Below are positions 1-9,627 of a stretch of 64,000 bases of DNA, in pieces. This stretch comes from Lachnospiraceae bacterium (GTDB lineage: Bacteria > Bacillota > Clostridia > Lachnospirales > Lachnospiraceae), in assembly GCA_015057825.1 (NCBI GenBank), contig SVDN01000001.1, positions 129,428 through 193,427 on the forward strand, written 5' to 3'. The position numbers were made by a program, and so were the translations under genes. Below the pieces are notes generated by a model. That model did not search any database and was not told the origin of the DNA. It worked only from the letters and a program-made list of their open reading frames with translations. Numbering within the stretch: position 1 is the stretch's first letter; each line of letters starts with the position of its first letter.

Positions 1-3000
1 TTACAAGACTTGCACAGTCTCCGCTCTTTTGAGTAGTCTTTCTTACATATCTTGTTCCTTCAGGGTCTCCCGGATTAATCAAATATGTATATGTTCCGGA
101 CATTGTATATCCTGCAGGATATATTGCCTTATCTTCTTCGGACCAAGCAGAGCCCGGCAGGTATTGCGACTGGAATATGTCACATTCGTTGGCCACTCTT
201 ATTTGGTAATCGATTCCGTCGAGATTATAAGTCATATTGTTTCTGTGATCGGCTCCCGAGCTATCAAATTGCTGATATGTCATGATTACTTCATAATGAG
301 CGGTTTTGTCTATTTGCGAATAAATGACGTTTATATAACTGTTTCCGCTTGTTCCCACTCTAAGCATGTAAGCATTATCGTCGTAATTGATATCCTCTAC
401 CGTTGAAAATGTCTTTGTCGGATAATGGCTTCCGTAGCTTCCGTCCGACGGACTGCACTCATCCACAATATGATTATAGTAGTAGCCGTTATAAGAAACA
501 GCATATCCATCATCTCTGAAAGATTCTCCAACCACTGTCGGATTATTAAAATATTGAAGTGGTTTTATGTCAACCGTTGTTCCCCACTTCTGATTAACTT
601 TGATATTTACACTCTTGCCATTCGTATCTTTAAGTGCCTTCGAAGATCCGGTCGTTTCATCGGATAAATAGTATCTGATTTCCGCGTTGTATGACTTTCT
701 TTCAAAATAAAGTTTAAGTGTTAGAGTACCCTCGTTTGTGCCCGGTATTACGCCGCTCATTACATTTTCGACTTCACCGGATTCGTCAAGCTTATAATAA
801 CTGAGTTTCGGCACCGACAAGAAAAGTTGATCGTATGCAATATCGATATCATCGGACAAATCAGGGGTAAGTTCCGCTGCTCTTTGCTGCTCCAAGCTTC
901 CGATATTTATCTGATCGCTTATGGTGCCAAGCATGGTAAGAACCTGATCCGGATTGTCGCTGTAACGATGGTTTGCACTAATCGCACCGGTTATCGGATC
1001 TTTGTCGGTTTTTTCCATGTAGATTTCGATTCTGTATTCACCCGTTGTATATGGCACATATTCCCTTGCAATGGTTACATCACCGGCAGGCATGGTAGTT
1101 GGGCGAAGTCCCGAACTCCAGTCACAATAATCCGCAAGTATGTATCCGTCTTTTTCGGCATCACTGAATCCGTCGGTCCAATGGTCAATATTGTATGTTT
1201 CGTATGCATCAAGTTCTGCCGCACTAAATGGAGTTCCGTAAGGATAAGACCAGGTAACATCCGAACTTGAACTGTAAATAATCGAGCCACCCGTGCTGAC
1301 TTCACGGCTGTCTTTCCATACATTCAATGTAACATTATAATAGTTTCTGTCGTAATATATATTTATGTAAACCTTGTTTTCGTCATCAACAATCGCCGTC
1401 GCACTATCGGATGCTCCATCGGGAATTGTAGCCGCAGATGGCTGATTTTGCGTAACTACTATCTTTTTGGCCGTAAATCCGCTTATGGCAGTGGCAATAT
1501 TCGCATTTTCAAAGCCCGCAGTTTGAGCAGCATTTTCCGAAACCGCATAGTTAACGCTTGCGCCATGATAATCCGTCAACACTTCCGGAGTTGAATTTAA
1601 CAATTCGTATGTTGTACTTGCAGCTGCTCCCTTGCTTTCCGGCAAGTTTTGCATATGATAAACAACATAATATTGTGTTTCTTTTGCATCATAAGAGCCG
1701 GTTGCCTCTATGTTTGCGTTCGGCATTTTTTCCGGTCTGCTGCCGATCGAATAACTCCAACCTACAAAATCGTAGCCCGCAAGATAAGGTTTTTGTGCCT
1801 CTGATCCAAGCTCCTGATCGTAGTAGTAGTTTTCCACGGTCTTTGTTACACTTCCGTCAATATTTGTAACCGAATATGTAAGACTGAATTGTTTACGTGC
1901 GTAGTAAAGCTTTAACACCCCGTCGTTTCCGGTTATGGTTATCTGCTTTTCTTCTCCGTTATTGTTCGGGTCAAGTTCCATACCGGTGTTAAGCTTTTGA
2001 ATATCGGATGTGGAATAATCGATAACTTCACCGTATCCCGCCTTAAAGCTTTCGCTTTCGTTAGGTGTTTGCGGATATACACCATTTGTATCCATTTCGT
2101 AGTATTCCACCGTATATGTATAGCTTTCTCTTGTCCAACTTGCCGAAAGGTTTATGTTGGAATCGATTGAAAACTTACCTTTATTTTCTATTATGGCCCT
2201 GGTTGCCACATATGAAGATGTGCCTTCGTCATAAACCGAATAACTGCCTTCCCAGTATTTGAAGCCGTATCCGTCTTTTGTGAAAGCGTTTTCCGGAAGC
2301 GTAACTTCCGAGCCTTCAACCCTGTAAACCGGCGACATGCTGCCGCTAAAAATACTGTCATCTTCTCCGTCACCTATACCATTTGAGAATGAAATCTCAT
2401 ATATGCTTCCGGCACTTCTTGTGCTGATATTTCCCGCATTATCTTTAAGATGAATGTAATACTGACCCGCAGTCACATCTTTGTCAAGGCTGATATTTTC
2501 CAACAGCACAGGCATTGACTGATCCCAGTTAAACCATTCATCTGAAGATTCAGACGGAGCAACAAGGCTCTTTGTAATGGCATAGCCAACCAAGCCGCCG
2601 GCATCGCTTGCATCAAAAGAAAAATGGACCTTACTTAAGTCTTCCGTATTGGAAATAGCAATATTAGCTATTACCGGATATTCATCCACCGCACTGACTG
2701 TAATATTCACATGTCCCGCCTGCGCTGCTGTTTCTCTATCCAGGCCGGCAGGGAATGTTACCTTATATGTGGACATGTTATTGTTGTAAATGCCAACGTC
2801 GATATAATCTTCAAATCCGCTATAGTCATAACTTGCAAATCCAAGTCCGTAACCGGTTTGGGTTGTCGTTGTTATGATTGCGCTTTCGCCCTGAAGAAGA
2901 ACTGCGCTTTCTTCGCCGTTTATGGTTGATGATTCAACGCCGGCACCTTTTATAACATTAACAAGTGTTGTATATTTTGTTGCAAGTTTTTCGGATTCAT

Positions 3001-6000
3001 TACTTTCCGAATAGTTGTTAAATGCGCTGCCGCCGCTCGGACATGTTGTAATGCTTACCGTGTATCCGCAGTTTTTTCCCGATGCAAGGTATTCATCCGA
3101 TGCATAATAGTTTGCGGCATCCGCAGCTATCAATGACTTGAAATTGTAACTCGTATCGGATGTTGTTACAGCATCACCGACAGGAGTAAACACATCCTCA
3201 CCATTGTTTGTAACTCTGTAAAGCTGCAATCTGTATTCCACTTCAAGTCCGCTTCTGCTAACAGCAATCCAGTTAACCTGACCCGGGGTGTTTCCCCAAT
3301 CAAATGTAGATGGATTTACAACTTGCTGTTTGCCGACAGTAATGGTGCCCGGAATGCAGGTAATTATATAGTTTTCGGCATTTGTCGTATCGGATAATTC
3401 CACATTAACGATATTTTCACCGACACCGATTTCTGTCTGTGAACCGATAACACTTATGTATTTTATGCTATCACCATACTTAAAGCTGCCTGTTTGCGTA
3501 TAAGTAGGTACTGTATGAGCATTTCCGTTGTATGTAAACTCGCCGCTGTCCGCTGTAAAAATTATTTCGTATTTTGCTATCGTAAAATCCTCGGACGGGG
3601 TTGTTTGTGCTTTATAGTTATCTGTTTCCGACAATGTTGCGTAAACGCTGTATTCTCCGGCATCCACAGGCATGGTGTTTGTAACTTGTCCGCTTATTTT
3701 GTTTGTATAGTAATATACAACCGAAGCATTTTCCTTAATGGATGTAACACCTATATTTGAGGCGTTTTCTCCGTAAACCCAAAGGGTTGGATTTGCTCTG
3801 CCCGTATAGGATACGGAAATTTGCGTATCATAATCGGCTTTAGCTATTGTAAAACTTGTATTTATGCTGCCGTAGTAATTGTCACTTGCCGAAAAATCAA
3901 TTGTCATTTCGACATTTCCCGACAATACATTTGCATTATCCTTGTAACTTACGCTGTATTCTTCATCGGAAACCAAATGCGGTGTTTGCTCACTTGCGCC
4001 GAAATATGTATTGTCTCTTACCGAAATCACAGGCTCTATTGCCTCTCCGGTATAAGCTGTTGTATATGTCTTGCTATATGTGCCTACACCATCATAGAAA
4101 AATACTTCCAACGGATTAACAAGATCGGCTGCATTTTTCTTCTCTACAATAAGTTTCGCGGAATTTATGTTTATTTTGTAGTTCGGCGCATCAAATCCCG
4201 TTGCGCTTATATCGTATCCATCAGGATTTGCTGCCGAATTGTTTGTATCAAGAGGGTCATATGCGCAGTTTATTGTACCCTGCACCAAGCCGATATTATC
4301 AAGTGTTTCACCATCCACAAGTCCGGTGCTTTGTGAACTGCTTGAAATATCGTTATACACATAATCCGACTGAGCCGGTGCCGCATCGGAATATGTAATT
4401 GTTTTATCCTGTAACTCAAATGTAAGAGTTTTCTTTTCAATATTTACATCAATAACCGGACTTGTTGCGGTAACTGACTGTCCGGCCTTTGTAATGGTTG
4501 CTATTACGTAATAACTACCCGAATCCGCTACGTCTTTAAGGCCTAAAGTAGTGTAAGTGTTAGACTGTTTCTCGCCTTCGGCCACAAGCGTGTCACTTCC
4601 GTCTTCGTTTACTTTATACCATTCAAAACTAACTTTGGCATCCATTGCATCCACCGTTGCACCGATGGTTGATGTTGTACCGTCATAGTATCTATCTATA
4701 TCTTCGGACACAGAATTAAAGTTTAATGTCTGTTCTGTCCATTTCGCATAAATATCGTAGGCACCGCCCTCTGTAACACTCCATTTGCCATCAGCTGCCA
4801 AATTGTTTGTATTTGCGGTAGATGTCAAAAGAATTTTTGTAACCATGCCTCCGCTAAAAGATTCATTTAAATACCATCCCGTAAGATTGTAGTCGGTACG
4901 TGCTTCGTTTGCGGGGGAAGTTTCATAGCCCGCATTTCCCAACAAATACACATCCATGCTTGTGGAAGAGCCCGCTCTGTATACATTATGATATGTAATT
5001 TTTGTTGAATAATAGGCTTCTGTGGATGTTGCTATATTACCGAAACTGTCGGCTGCATAGAAATAGAACTTTCCGTTTGACGACGGATTAAAGCTAAAGG
5101 TCGATTGTTCTGCCGTAGCATCAACCCAATCCGAGTCCGTTAACTGTTCTTTTGTTTTTGTTGAAAATGCATATTTGGCTACGCGTGTCTCACTGTCCGT
5201 TGCAGTGGCAACAAGAGCTCCCGCACCGCTTTCGTCGTATTGAATTTCATATGAGTTGATAACAGGATCGTTTTCATCGCGCACGCCAACCATACCTTCA
5301 CTTAATACAGCGCTTTGAGACTCGCTGTAACATGAAGATGAAATGTGTGAAAGAGAATTGGTAAGTTCTGTAGGAACTGCCTTTACGCTGAAACCGTAAT
5401 TGCCGTATGTTTTGTCATTTATGGCAGCCAAAATTACATCCGTAAAGTCGTAGCTTGTATCGGAAACCAAAATATCAGAATATCCGGCAACATCAATGCC
5501 GTCTTTCGTAAGGGAAACAACATAGTTAACAGAAGTTCCTGCCACAAGATTAGTGCCGGTTGATGCTTTGCTTACCGCATCCCAGCTTGCTATGTATTTA
5601 GAATCATTTGTATTCCATCTAAGATTTAAAGGGGTAGCTAAAACAGACTTATTAACGATTAAGCCGTGATTGTTATTAAGAGATTCATTATATCCGGATG
5701 CACTTTCCCAGTCGTATCCAAGATAATATACGCCCGGTTTGAGAATCGTCGATATTTCGTGAGTTGTATTGTTTCTTGCCAGCAATCCTTTTCCGGAGCT
5801 TATAAATGCAGCAAATGCTTCGTAAGGATCAGCGGCATTATCGTAATTCGCTTTCTCGATGTAATAGAACTTGAGATTGTCTGAAGGCACCGAGCCCCAA
5901 ATATCCAAGGCAAAACTCTCACCATATGACACCGACTGTTCTTCGGATATACTTCCTGCACTTATTCCGAGAGATAAGTTGCTCACGGTATCATCGGATA

Positions 6001-6151
6001 AAACAATCGTTCCATCCTCAATTTCCGGCTCCGCCGCATAGACATTATTAAAAAGACTTCCCAAGATCGGACCTTCCATTGAAAAAAACAAAGCAATGGT
6101 AAGCGCCAAACTCAGAAATCTTTTCACTAAAGATTTCTTTTGAAATTCCAT
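1..6151 (-). CDS. Giant secreted surface protein, N-terminal part (C-terminus outside window)
   Basis: The minus strand is open from the ATG at 6151 to the window edge, about 2,050 codons; I checked the frame at several places (near 5070, 3030, 1530 and 60). An AAGGGG ribosome binding site lies about 9 nt before the ATG. The first 39 residues are a signal peptide: KKSLVKR, a hydrophobic stretch, then VYA before AE. The rest is rich in Thr, Ser, Asn and Tyr with almost no Cys, typical of stacked beta-sandwich (bacterial Ig, MBG and InlB B-repeat-like) domains; segments such as YTVEYYEMD and VTLKLYYERKSYN recur. Such proteins are adhesins or S-layer-like scaffolds. The anchor (LPXTG or cell-wall-binding repeats) would be in the missing C-terminus. 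Function beyond an extracellular structural role is inference. Confidence 0.85.
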   Translation of the reverse strand, partial: MEFQKKSLVKRFLSLALTIALFFSMEGPILGSLFNNVYAAEPEIEDGTIVLSDDTVSNLSLGISAGSISEEQSVSYGESFALDIWGSVPSDNLKFYYIEKANYDNAADPYEAFAAFISSGKGLLARNNTTHEISTILKPGVYYLGYDWESASGYNESLNNNHGLIVNKSVLATPLNLRWNTNDSKYIASWDAVSKASTGTNLVAGTSVNYVVSLTKDGIDVAGYSDILVSDTSYDFTDVILAAINDKTYGNYGFSVKAVPTELTNSLSHISSSCYSESQSAVLSEGMVGVRDENDPVINSYEIQYDESGAGALVATATDSETRVAKYAFSTKTKEQLTDSDWVDATAEQSTFSFNPSSNGKFYFYAADSFGNIATSTEAYYSTKITYHNVYRAGSSTSMDVYLLGNAGYETSPANEARTDYNLTGWYLNESFSGGMVTKILLTSTANTNNLAADGKWSVTEGGAYDIYAKWTEQTLNFNSVSEDIDRYYDGTTSTIGATVDAMDAKVSFEWYKVNEDGSDTLVAEGEKQSNTYTTLGLKDVADSGSYYVIATITKAGQSVTATSPVIDVNIEKKTLTFELQDKTITYSDAAPAQSDYVYNDISSSSQSTGLVDGETLDNIGLVQGTINCAYDPLDTNNSAANPDGYDISATGFDAPNYKININSAKLIVEKKNAADLVNPLEVFFYDGVGTYSKTYTTAYTGEAIEPVISVRDNTYFGASEQTPHLVSDEEYSVSYKDNANVLSGNVEMTIDFSASDNYYGSINTSFTIAKADYDTQISVSYTGRANPTLWVYGENASNIGVTSIKENASVVYYYTNKISGQVTNTMPVDAGEYSVYATLSETDNYKAQTTPSEDFTIAKYEIIFTADSGEFTYNGNAHTVPTYTQTGSFKYGDSIKYISVIGSQTEIGVGENIVNVELSDTTNAENYIITCIPGTITVGKQQVVNPSTFDWGNTPGQVNWIAVSRSGLEVEYRLQLYRVTNNGEDVFTPVGDAVTTSDTSYNFKSLIAADAANYYASDEYLASGKNCGYTVSITTCPSGGSAFNNYSESNESEKLATKYTTLVNVIKGAGVESSTINGEESAVLLQGESAIITTTTQTGYGLGFASYDYSGFEDYIDVGIYNNNMSTYKVTFPAGLDRETAAQAGHVNITVSAVDEYPVIANIAISNTEDLSKVHFSFDASDAGGLVGYAITKSLVAPSESSDEWFNWDQSMPVLLENISLDKDVTAGQYYIHLKDNAGNISTRSAGSIYEISFSNGIGDGEDDSIFSGSMSPVYRVEGSEVTLPENAFTKDGYGFKYWEGSYSVYDEGTSSYVATRAIIENKGKFSIDSNINLSASWTRESYTYTVEYYEMDTNGVYPQTPNESESFKAGYGEVIDYSTSDIQKLNTGMELDPNNNGEEKQITITGNDGVLKLYYARKQFSLTYSVTNIDGSVTKTVENYYYDQELGSEAQKPYLAGYDFVGWSYSIGSRPEKMPNANIEATGSYDAKETQYYVVYHMQNLPESKGAAASTTYELLNSTPEVLTDYHGASVNYAVSENAAQTAGFENANIATAISGFTAKKIVVTQNQPSAATIPDGASDSATAIVDDENKVYINIYYDRNYYNVTLNVWKDSREVSTGGSIIYSSSSDVTWSYPYGTPFSAAELDAYETYNIDHWTDGFSDAEKDGYILADYCDWSSGLRPTTMPAGDVTIAREYVPYTTGEYRIEIYMEKTDKDPITGAISANHRYSDNPDQVLTMLGTISDQINIGSLEQQRAAELTPDLSDDIDIAYDQLFLSVPKLSYYKLDESGEVENVMSGVIPGTNEGTLTLKLYFERKSYNAEIRYYLSDETTGSSKALKDTNGKSVNIKVNQKWGTTVDIKPLQYFNNPTVVGESFRDDGYAVSYNGYYYNHIVDECSPSDGSYGSHYPTKTFSTVEDINYDDNAYMLRVGTSGNSYINVIYSQIDKTAHYEVIMTYQQFDSSGADHRNNMTYNLDGIDYQIRVANECDIFQSQYLPGSAWSEEDKAIYPAGYTMSGTYTYLINPGDPEGTRYVRKTTQKSGDCASLV

Positions 6152-6337
6152 TTTCGATTCCCCTTACAATTTTTTCCTCAGTTATCTAATATATCAAAAT
6201 TATGTTAATTATGGAATAATAATCTTTGAATAAAATTTAAACAATTCGTGAAGTATTTTTATTCGAAAGCAACAAAAACTATATCGGCAAATGCTGTATA
6301 AATCATTAGTTTTTCAGGCAAATTTTACAAAAAATGA

Positions 6338-6402
6338 CATAAAAAAAACAGAGTTTGCGGAAATTAAAGCTGAAATTAAAATCCACAACTCTGTTTTTAT
6401 GT
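6338..6402. terminator. Bidirectional stem-loop between the surface protein and hydG
   Basis: Two arms, 6338-6355 (ACATAAAAA then ACAGAGTT) and 6387-6402 (AACTCTGTTTTTATGT), can pair over about 16 bp around a long A/T-rich loop. The minus-strand product has T-rich sequence after the GC part of the stem and begins 5 nt after the hydG stop codon, so it most likely ends hydG transcription. Confidence 0.55.
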
Positions 6403-6406
6403 AAAC

Positions 6407-7855
6407 CTAGAACCTGAAATCTCTTCTGTTGGAATTTCTTATATCCTCAATGTTTTGCTTTGCAATCTCCCTAACTTTTTCTTTTGGAATGCGCAAAAGT
6501 TCTTTTTCTATCATGGCATTACCCACCTTCTTGGTCTCGTCGGATGCATAGTCTTCCAAGTATTCCGTTAAAGTCATAAGTGCGTTTGGATGACAGCAAT
6601 TAAGGATTTGACCGCTCTTACACAGTGACATAAAACGGTCTCCCGTACGGCCTTCACGGTAGCAAGCCGTACAGAATGACGGAATATGGTCGCTTTCAAT
6701 AAGCCATCTTACAACCTCATCCAAGCTTCTTTGGTCGGAAACATCAAACTGCTCCGTATCGTGAGGACGTTCTTCTTGTGTGTATCCGCCCACGCTTGTA
6801 CGGGAAGCGCCGCTGACCTGTGAAACCCCGACTTTTAACATGCGGGCGCGCACCTCTTCCGACTCTCTTGTGGAAATAATCATGCCGGTATAAGGAACCG
6901 CAAGTCTGATACAGGCTGCAATCTTAATAAATGTTTCATCATCGATACCGTTATCAAATTCGTCCGGATCGATGTCATCGGCCTTTTTAACGCGTGGAAC
7001 GCTGATTGTGTGCGGACCTACGCCATGTACTGCTTCCAAGTGTTCAGCATGCATTGTAAGAGCCGCAAACTCGTATTTGTAAAGCTCGAGACCGAAAAGC
7101 ACACCAAGACCCACATCGTCGATTCCACCTTCCATCGCGCGGTCCATAGCCTCGGTATGGTAAGCATAGTCATGCTTTGGTCCTGTCGGATGGAGTCTTT
7201 CGTAACTTTCCTTATGATATGTTTCCTGGAACAAAATGTATGTTCCGATTCCGGCATCTTTGAGTTTCTTGTAATTTTCAACCGTGGTCGCAGCTATATT
7301 TACATTAACTCGTCTGATATCGCCATTTTTATGATGAACACTGTAGATTGTGTTGATGCAATCCAAGATGTATTCGATAGGGTTGTTAACCGGATCTTCG
7401 CCCGCTTCGATGGCAAGACGTTTGTGTCCCATATCCTGAAGAGCTATAACCTCTGCCTTTACCTCTTCCTGTGTAAGCTTCTTACGAGGGATTGTTTTAT
7501 TTTTCATATGATATGGGCAATAAAGACAACCGTTAACGCAATAGTTCGAAAGATAAAGTGGTGCGAAAATAACGATTCTGTTGCCGTAAAAAGCGAGCTT
7601 TATCTCTTCGGCTATTTCATACATTCTTTGGATTTTTTCCGGAATGTCGCAGGCAAGAAGAACGCTTGCCTCACGGTGAGTTAAACCCTTACAGACATAG
7701 CCTGTGTCCGTTTTAACCGGACGGGCCTTTTCTAAGATTTCGTCGATTAATTTTTCGTTGTGCTTGTTTTTTTCTGCATAATCAAGAGTTTCCAAGATTT
7801 CCTCATGGTTGATAAACTCTTCTGCTTTGAGTGACTTTGGATTGTAAACTGCCAT
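6407..7855 (-). CDS. hydG: [FeFe]-hydrogenase maturase HydG (tyrosine lyase, radical SAM)
   Basis: HydG cleaves tyrosine to make the CO and CN- ligands of the hydrogenase H-cluster. The 482-residue product has the radical-SAM CxxxCxxC motif at Cys106, Cys110 and Cys113 (YCVNGCLYC) and the HydG-specific C-terminal Cx2Cx22C at about 395, 398 and 421, which binds the second Fe-S cluster; ThiH lacks this. I chose ATG 7855 because AAAGGAGG lies 6 nt upstream; an upstream in-frame ATG at 7924 has no ribosome binding site. No other hyd gene lies in the window, so hydE, hydF and the hydrogenase are elsewhere. A possible structured leader lies upstream. Confidence 0.95.
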   Translation of the reverse strand: MAVYNPKSLKAEEFINHEEILETLDYAEKNKHNEKLIDEILEKARPVKTDTGYVCKGLTHREASVLLACDIPEKIQRMYEIAEEIKLAFYGNRIVIFAPLYLSNYCVNGCLYCPYHMKNKTIPRKKLTQEEVKAEVIALQDMGHKRLAIEAGEDPVNNPIEYILDCINTIYSVHHKNGDIRRVNVNIAATTVENYKKLKDAGIGTYILFQETYHKESYERLHPTGPKHDYAYHTEAMDRAMEGGIDDVGLGVLFGLELYKYEFAALTMHAEHLEAVHGVGPHTISVPRVKKADDIDPDEFDNGIDDETFIKIAACIRLAVPYTGMIISTRESEEVRARMLKVGVSQVSGASRTSVGGYTQEERPHDTEQFDVSDQRSLDEVVRWLIESDHIPSFCTACYREGRTGDRFMSLCKSGQILNCCHPNALMTLTEYLEDYASDETKKVGNAMIEKELLRIPKEKVREIAKQNIEDIRNSNRRDFRF

Positions 7856-7920
7856 CTCTTTTCCTCCTTTGATTTGCTTCTTCAGGTCAGGCTTGTCCCT
7901 TTCCCGTTGAAATAATATAA

Positions 7921-8020
7921 ACATGCCATGTCCCCAAAGGTTAAGAACATGGCATTAAAAACCTAATATATTCTTATCGCTTCTTTTGCCTCAAGTATTA
8001 CGTTTCGGCATCAGGGGATA
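7921..8020 (-). promoter_or_regulatory. Candidate structured 5' leader of hydG
   Basis: The 66-165 nt before hydG can fold. A 9-bp perfect hairpin has arms 7923-7931 (ATGCCATGT) and 7947-7955, with a loop that reads GGGG in the transcript. Upstream, the transcript carries UCCCC (8014-8018) beside a small UGCC/GGCA stem (8007-8010 with 7987-7990). CCCC with the loop GGGG could form a pseudoknot or an alternative pairing. It matches no riboswitch class I can recall, so regulation of hydG by this RNA is only inferred. Confidence 0.3.
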
Positions 8021-8088
8021 AATGAACGTTTAATAATGTACTAAAATTAACACAATTTTCTTTATAAGTCAATCACTATTTGCTATGT

Positions 8089-8272
8089 GCCAAACCCATC
8101 AATGAAATCGCGCCAAATTCATCAACGAAAATGTGCCAAATCCATCAATGAAATCGTGCCAAACCCATCAATGAAATCGTGCCAAATTCATCAATGGAAT
8201 CGTGCCAAATTCATCAACGAAAATGTGCCAAATTCATCAATAAAAGCTTGCCAAACTCATCAACGAGTATTA
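8089..8272 (+). repeat. Eight tandem 23-bp repeats upstream of DUF4143 ATPase 1
   Basis: GCC starts recur at 8089, 8112, 8135, 8158, 8181, 8204, 8227 and 8250, exactly 23 bp apart. The unit is close to GCCAAATTCATCAACGAAAA plus TGT, with variation at C/T positions. There are no spacers, so this is not CRISPR. The last unit starts TTGCCA instead of GTGCCA and serves as the -35 element of the downstream gene. It is therefore best read as an operator array in front of the ATPase gene. Confidence 0.9.
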
Positions 8273-8276
8273 TAAT
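8248..8276 (+). promoter_or_regulatory. Promoter of DUF4143 ATPase 1, made from the last repeat
   Basis: TTGCCA (8248-8253) and TATAAT (8271-8276) are separated by exactly 17 bp. The -35 is the mutated start of repeat unit 8, so anything binding the repeats would overlap RNA polymerase. Confidence 0.7.
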
Positions 8277-8307
8277 TATTGCATAAATAGTGCCATCGGA
8301 GGTAATT

Positions 8308-9585
8308 ATGCAAAATAAATATATGTCTCGAATTTGTGATCAAATATTACTCGATAAATTGGATGCAAAAGGTGCAGTTTTAATAAAAGGTGCAAAATGG
8401 TGTGGCAAAACCACAACTGCCGAAAAAGTAGCTAAATCGATTATATACATGGAAGATCCCGCTAAGAAACAGCAATACCTGCAGCTGGCAGATGTTAATC
8501 CTAAGCAATTGCTGCATGGCGAAGTCCCACATCTTATTGATGAATGGCAACTTGCTCCAAAGCTATGGGATGCTGTTAGATTTGAAGTGGACCAAAGAGA
8601 TGATTTTGGACAGTTTATTCTAACCGGCTCGGCAGTTCCACCGGATTCGTCTGAAATATCGCATACCGGAACCGGCAGAATCACATCATTAACAATGCGT
8701 CCAATGACATTATACGAATCAGGAGATTCCGATGGTAGTGTTTCTTTAAAAGAACTGTTTTTAAAAGAAGATGAGCCGTTCGGATCATGTAACCACTCTT
8801 TAGATGATATTGCATATTTTATTTGCCGCGGAGGTTGGCCAAAGAGTATAGGCAGGTCAAAAAAAGTGTCCCTTGCTCAGGCATTTGATTATGTAGATGC
8901 TGTAGTCGAATCGGATATATCTCGCATTGACAACGTCGAAAGAGATTCTGAACGTGCCAAGAAAATACTGCGAGCATATGCCAGAAGTGTCGCCTCAGAA
9001 GCCTCGCTAACATCTATTTTAAATGATGTGCGTAGCGGCGGCGGCGATACATTTAGCGAAAACACATTGAGATCTTACCTATCAGCCTTTAGAAAAGTAT
9101 TTGTAATTGAAGATACAAATGCATGGAATCCTAATTTAAGATCAAAAACTGCAATTCGAAGCTCTGATACAAGATACTTTGTAGACCCTTCAATTGCAGT
9201 TGCCAGTCTAGGCATAGGACCAAATGATCTTATAAACGATCTTGCTACAACAGGCCTGCTTTTCGAGAATCTATGCGTAAGAGATTTAAGGGTATATGCC
9301 GAATCCCTAGATGGAAAAGTCTACCATTTCAGAGATAAAAAAGGATTGGAATGTGATGCCGTTGTTCATTTAAGAAATGGAAGCTATGGCCTGATTGAAA
9401 TCAAACTTGGCGGCGAAAAACTTATTGAAGAAGGCGCTGCAAATCTTCTTAAACTAAAAGACAGTATTGATACCGACAAAATGAAAGAACCTTCATTCAT
9501 GATGGTTTTATGCGGCGTTGCCCCTTTTTCCTATAAAAGAGCGGACGGTGTATATGTTGTGCCTATCGGTAATCTAAGAAACTAA
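8308..9585 (+). CDS. AAA ATPase with DUF4143 C-terminal domain (copy 1)
   Basis: This 425-residue protein has Walker A GAKWCGKTT (about residues 28-36), Walker B-like HLIDEWQ near residue 78, and sensor segment ILTGSAVPP. The C-terminal domain has a PD-(D/E)xK-like signature, LECDAVVHL then IEIKLGG, and the middle is a winged-helix-like region. AAA_14/DUF4143 proteins are common and poorly understood; some are discussed as nuclease or regulatory ATPases. ATG 8308 is chosen for GGAGGT 5-6 nt upstream. The gene stands alone between hydG (divergent) and a convergent membrane-protein cluster. It is clearly related in sequence to the ATPase at 55378-56643 and more distantly to the other two in this window. 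Confidence 0.85.
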   Translation: MQNKYMSRICDQILLDKLDAKGAVLIKGAKWCGKTTTAEKVAKSIIYMEDPAKKQQYLQLADVNPKQLLHGEVPHLIDEWQLAPKLWDAVRFEVDQRDDFGQFILTGSAVPPDSSEISHTGTGRITSLTMRPMTLYESGDSDGSVSLKELFLKEDEPFGSCNHSLDDIAYFICRGGWPKSIGRSKKVSLAQAFDYVDAVVESDISRIDNVERDSERAKKILRAYARSVASEASLTSILNDVRSGGGDTFSENTLRSYLSAFRKVFVIEDTNAWNPNLRSKTAIRSSDTRYFVDPSIAVASLGIGPNDLINDLATTGLLFENLCVRDLRVYAESLDGKVYHFRDKKGLECDAVVHLRNGSYGLIEIKLGGEKLIEEGAANLLKLKDSIDTDKMKEPSFMMVLCGVAPFSYKRADGVYVVPIGNLRN

Positions 9586-9593
9586 GAAACCAC

Positions 9594-9627
9594 AAAGGGA
9601 TGTTATCAATTACGATAACATCCCTTT
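9594..9627. terminator. Bidirectional terminator, 14-bp perfect stem
   Basis: AAAGGGATGTTATC and its exact complement flank a 6-nt loop, followed by ATTTC on the plus strand. It sits between the convergent ATPase 1 gene and the small membrane-protein cluster and could stop transcription from both. Confidence 0.85.

Noticed and set aside
1..6100. Several plus-strand ORFs of 60-170 codons across the surface protein
   Set aside because: The minus strand is continuously open with a signal peptide; these are shadows with unusual residue composition.
7010..7684. A 224-codon ORF antisense to hydG
   Set aside because: Lies wholly inside a convincing hydG; no ribosome binding site and no homology expected.
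8089..8272. The eight-unit array as a CRISPR
   Set aside because: Units abut without spacers and no cas gene is present.
8087..8275. A 62-codon plus-strand ORF over the 23-bp repeats, reading PNPSMKSRQIH and similar
   Set aside because: The repeat unit of 23 bp shifts frame every copy, so a protein-coding origin is implausible, and there is no ribosome binding site before its ATG.
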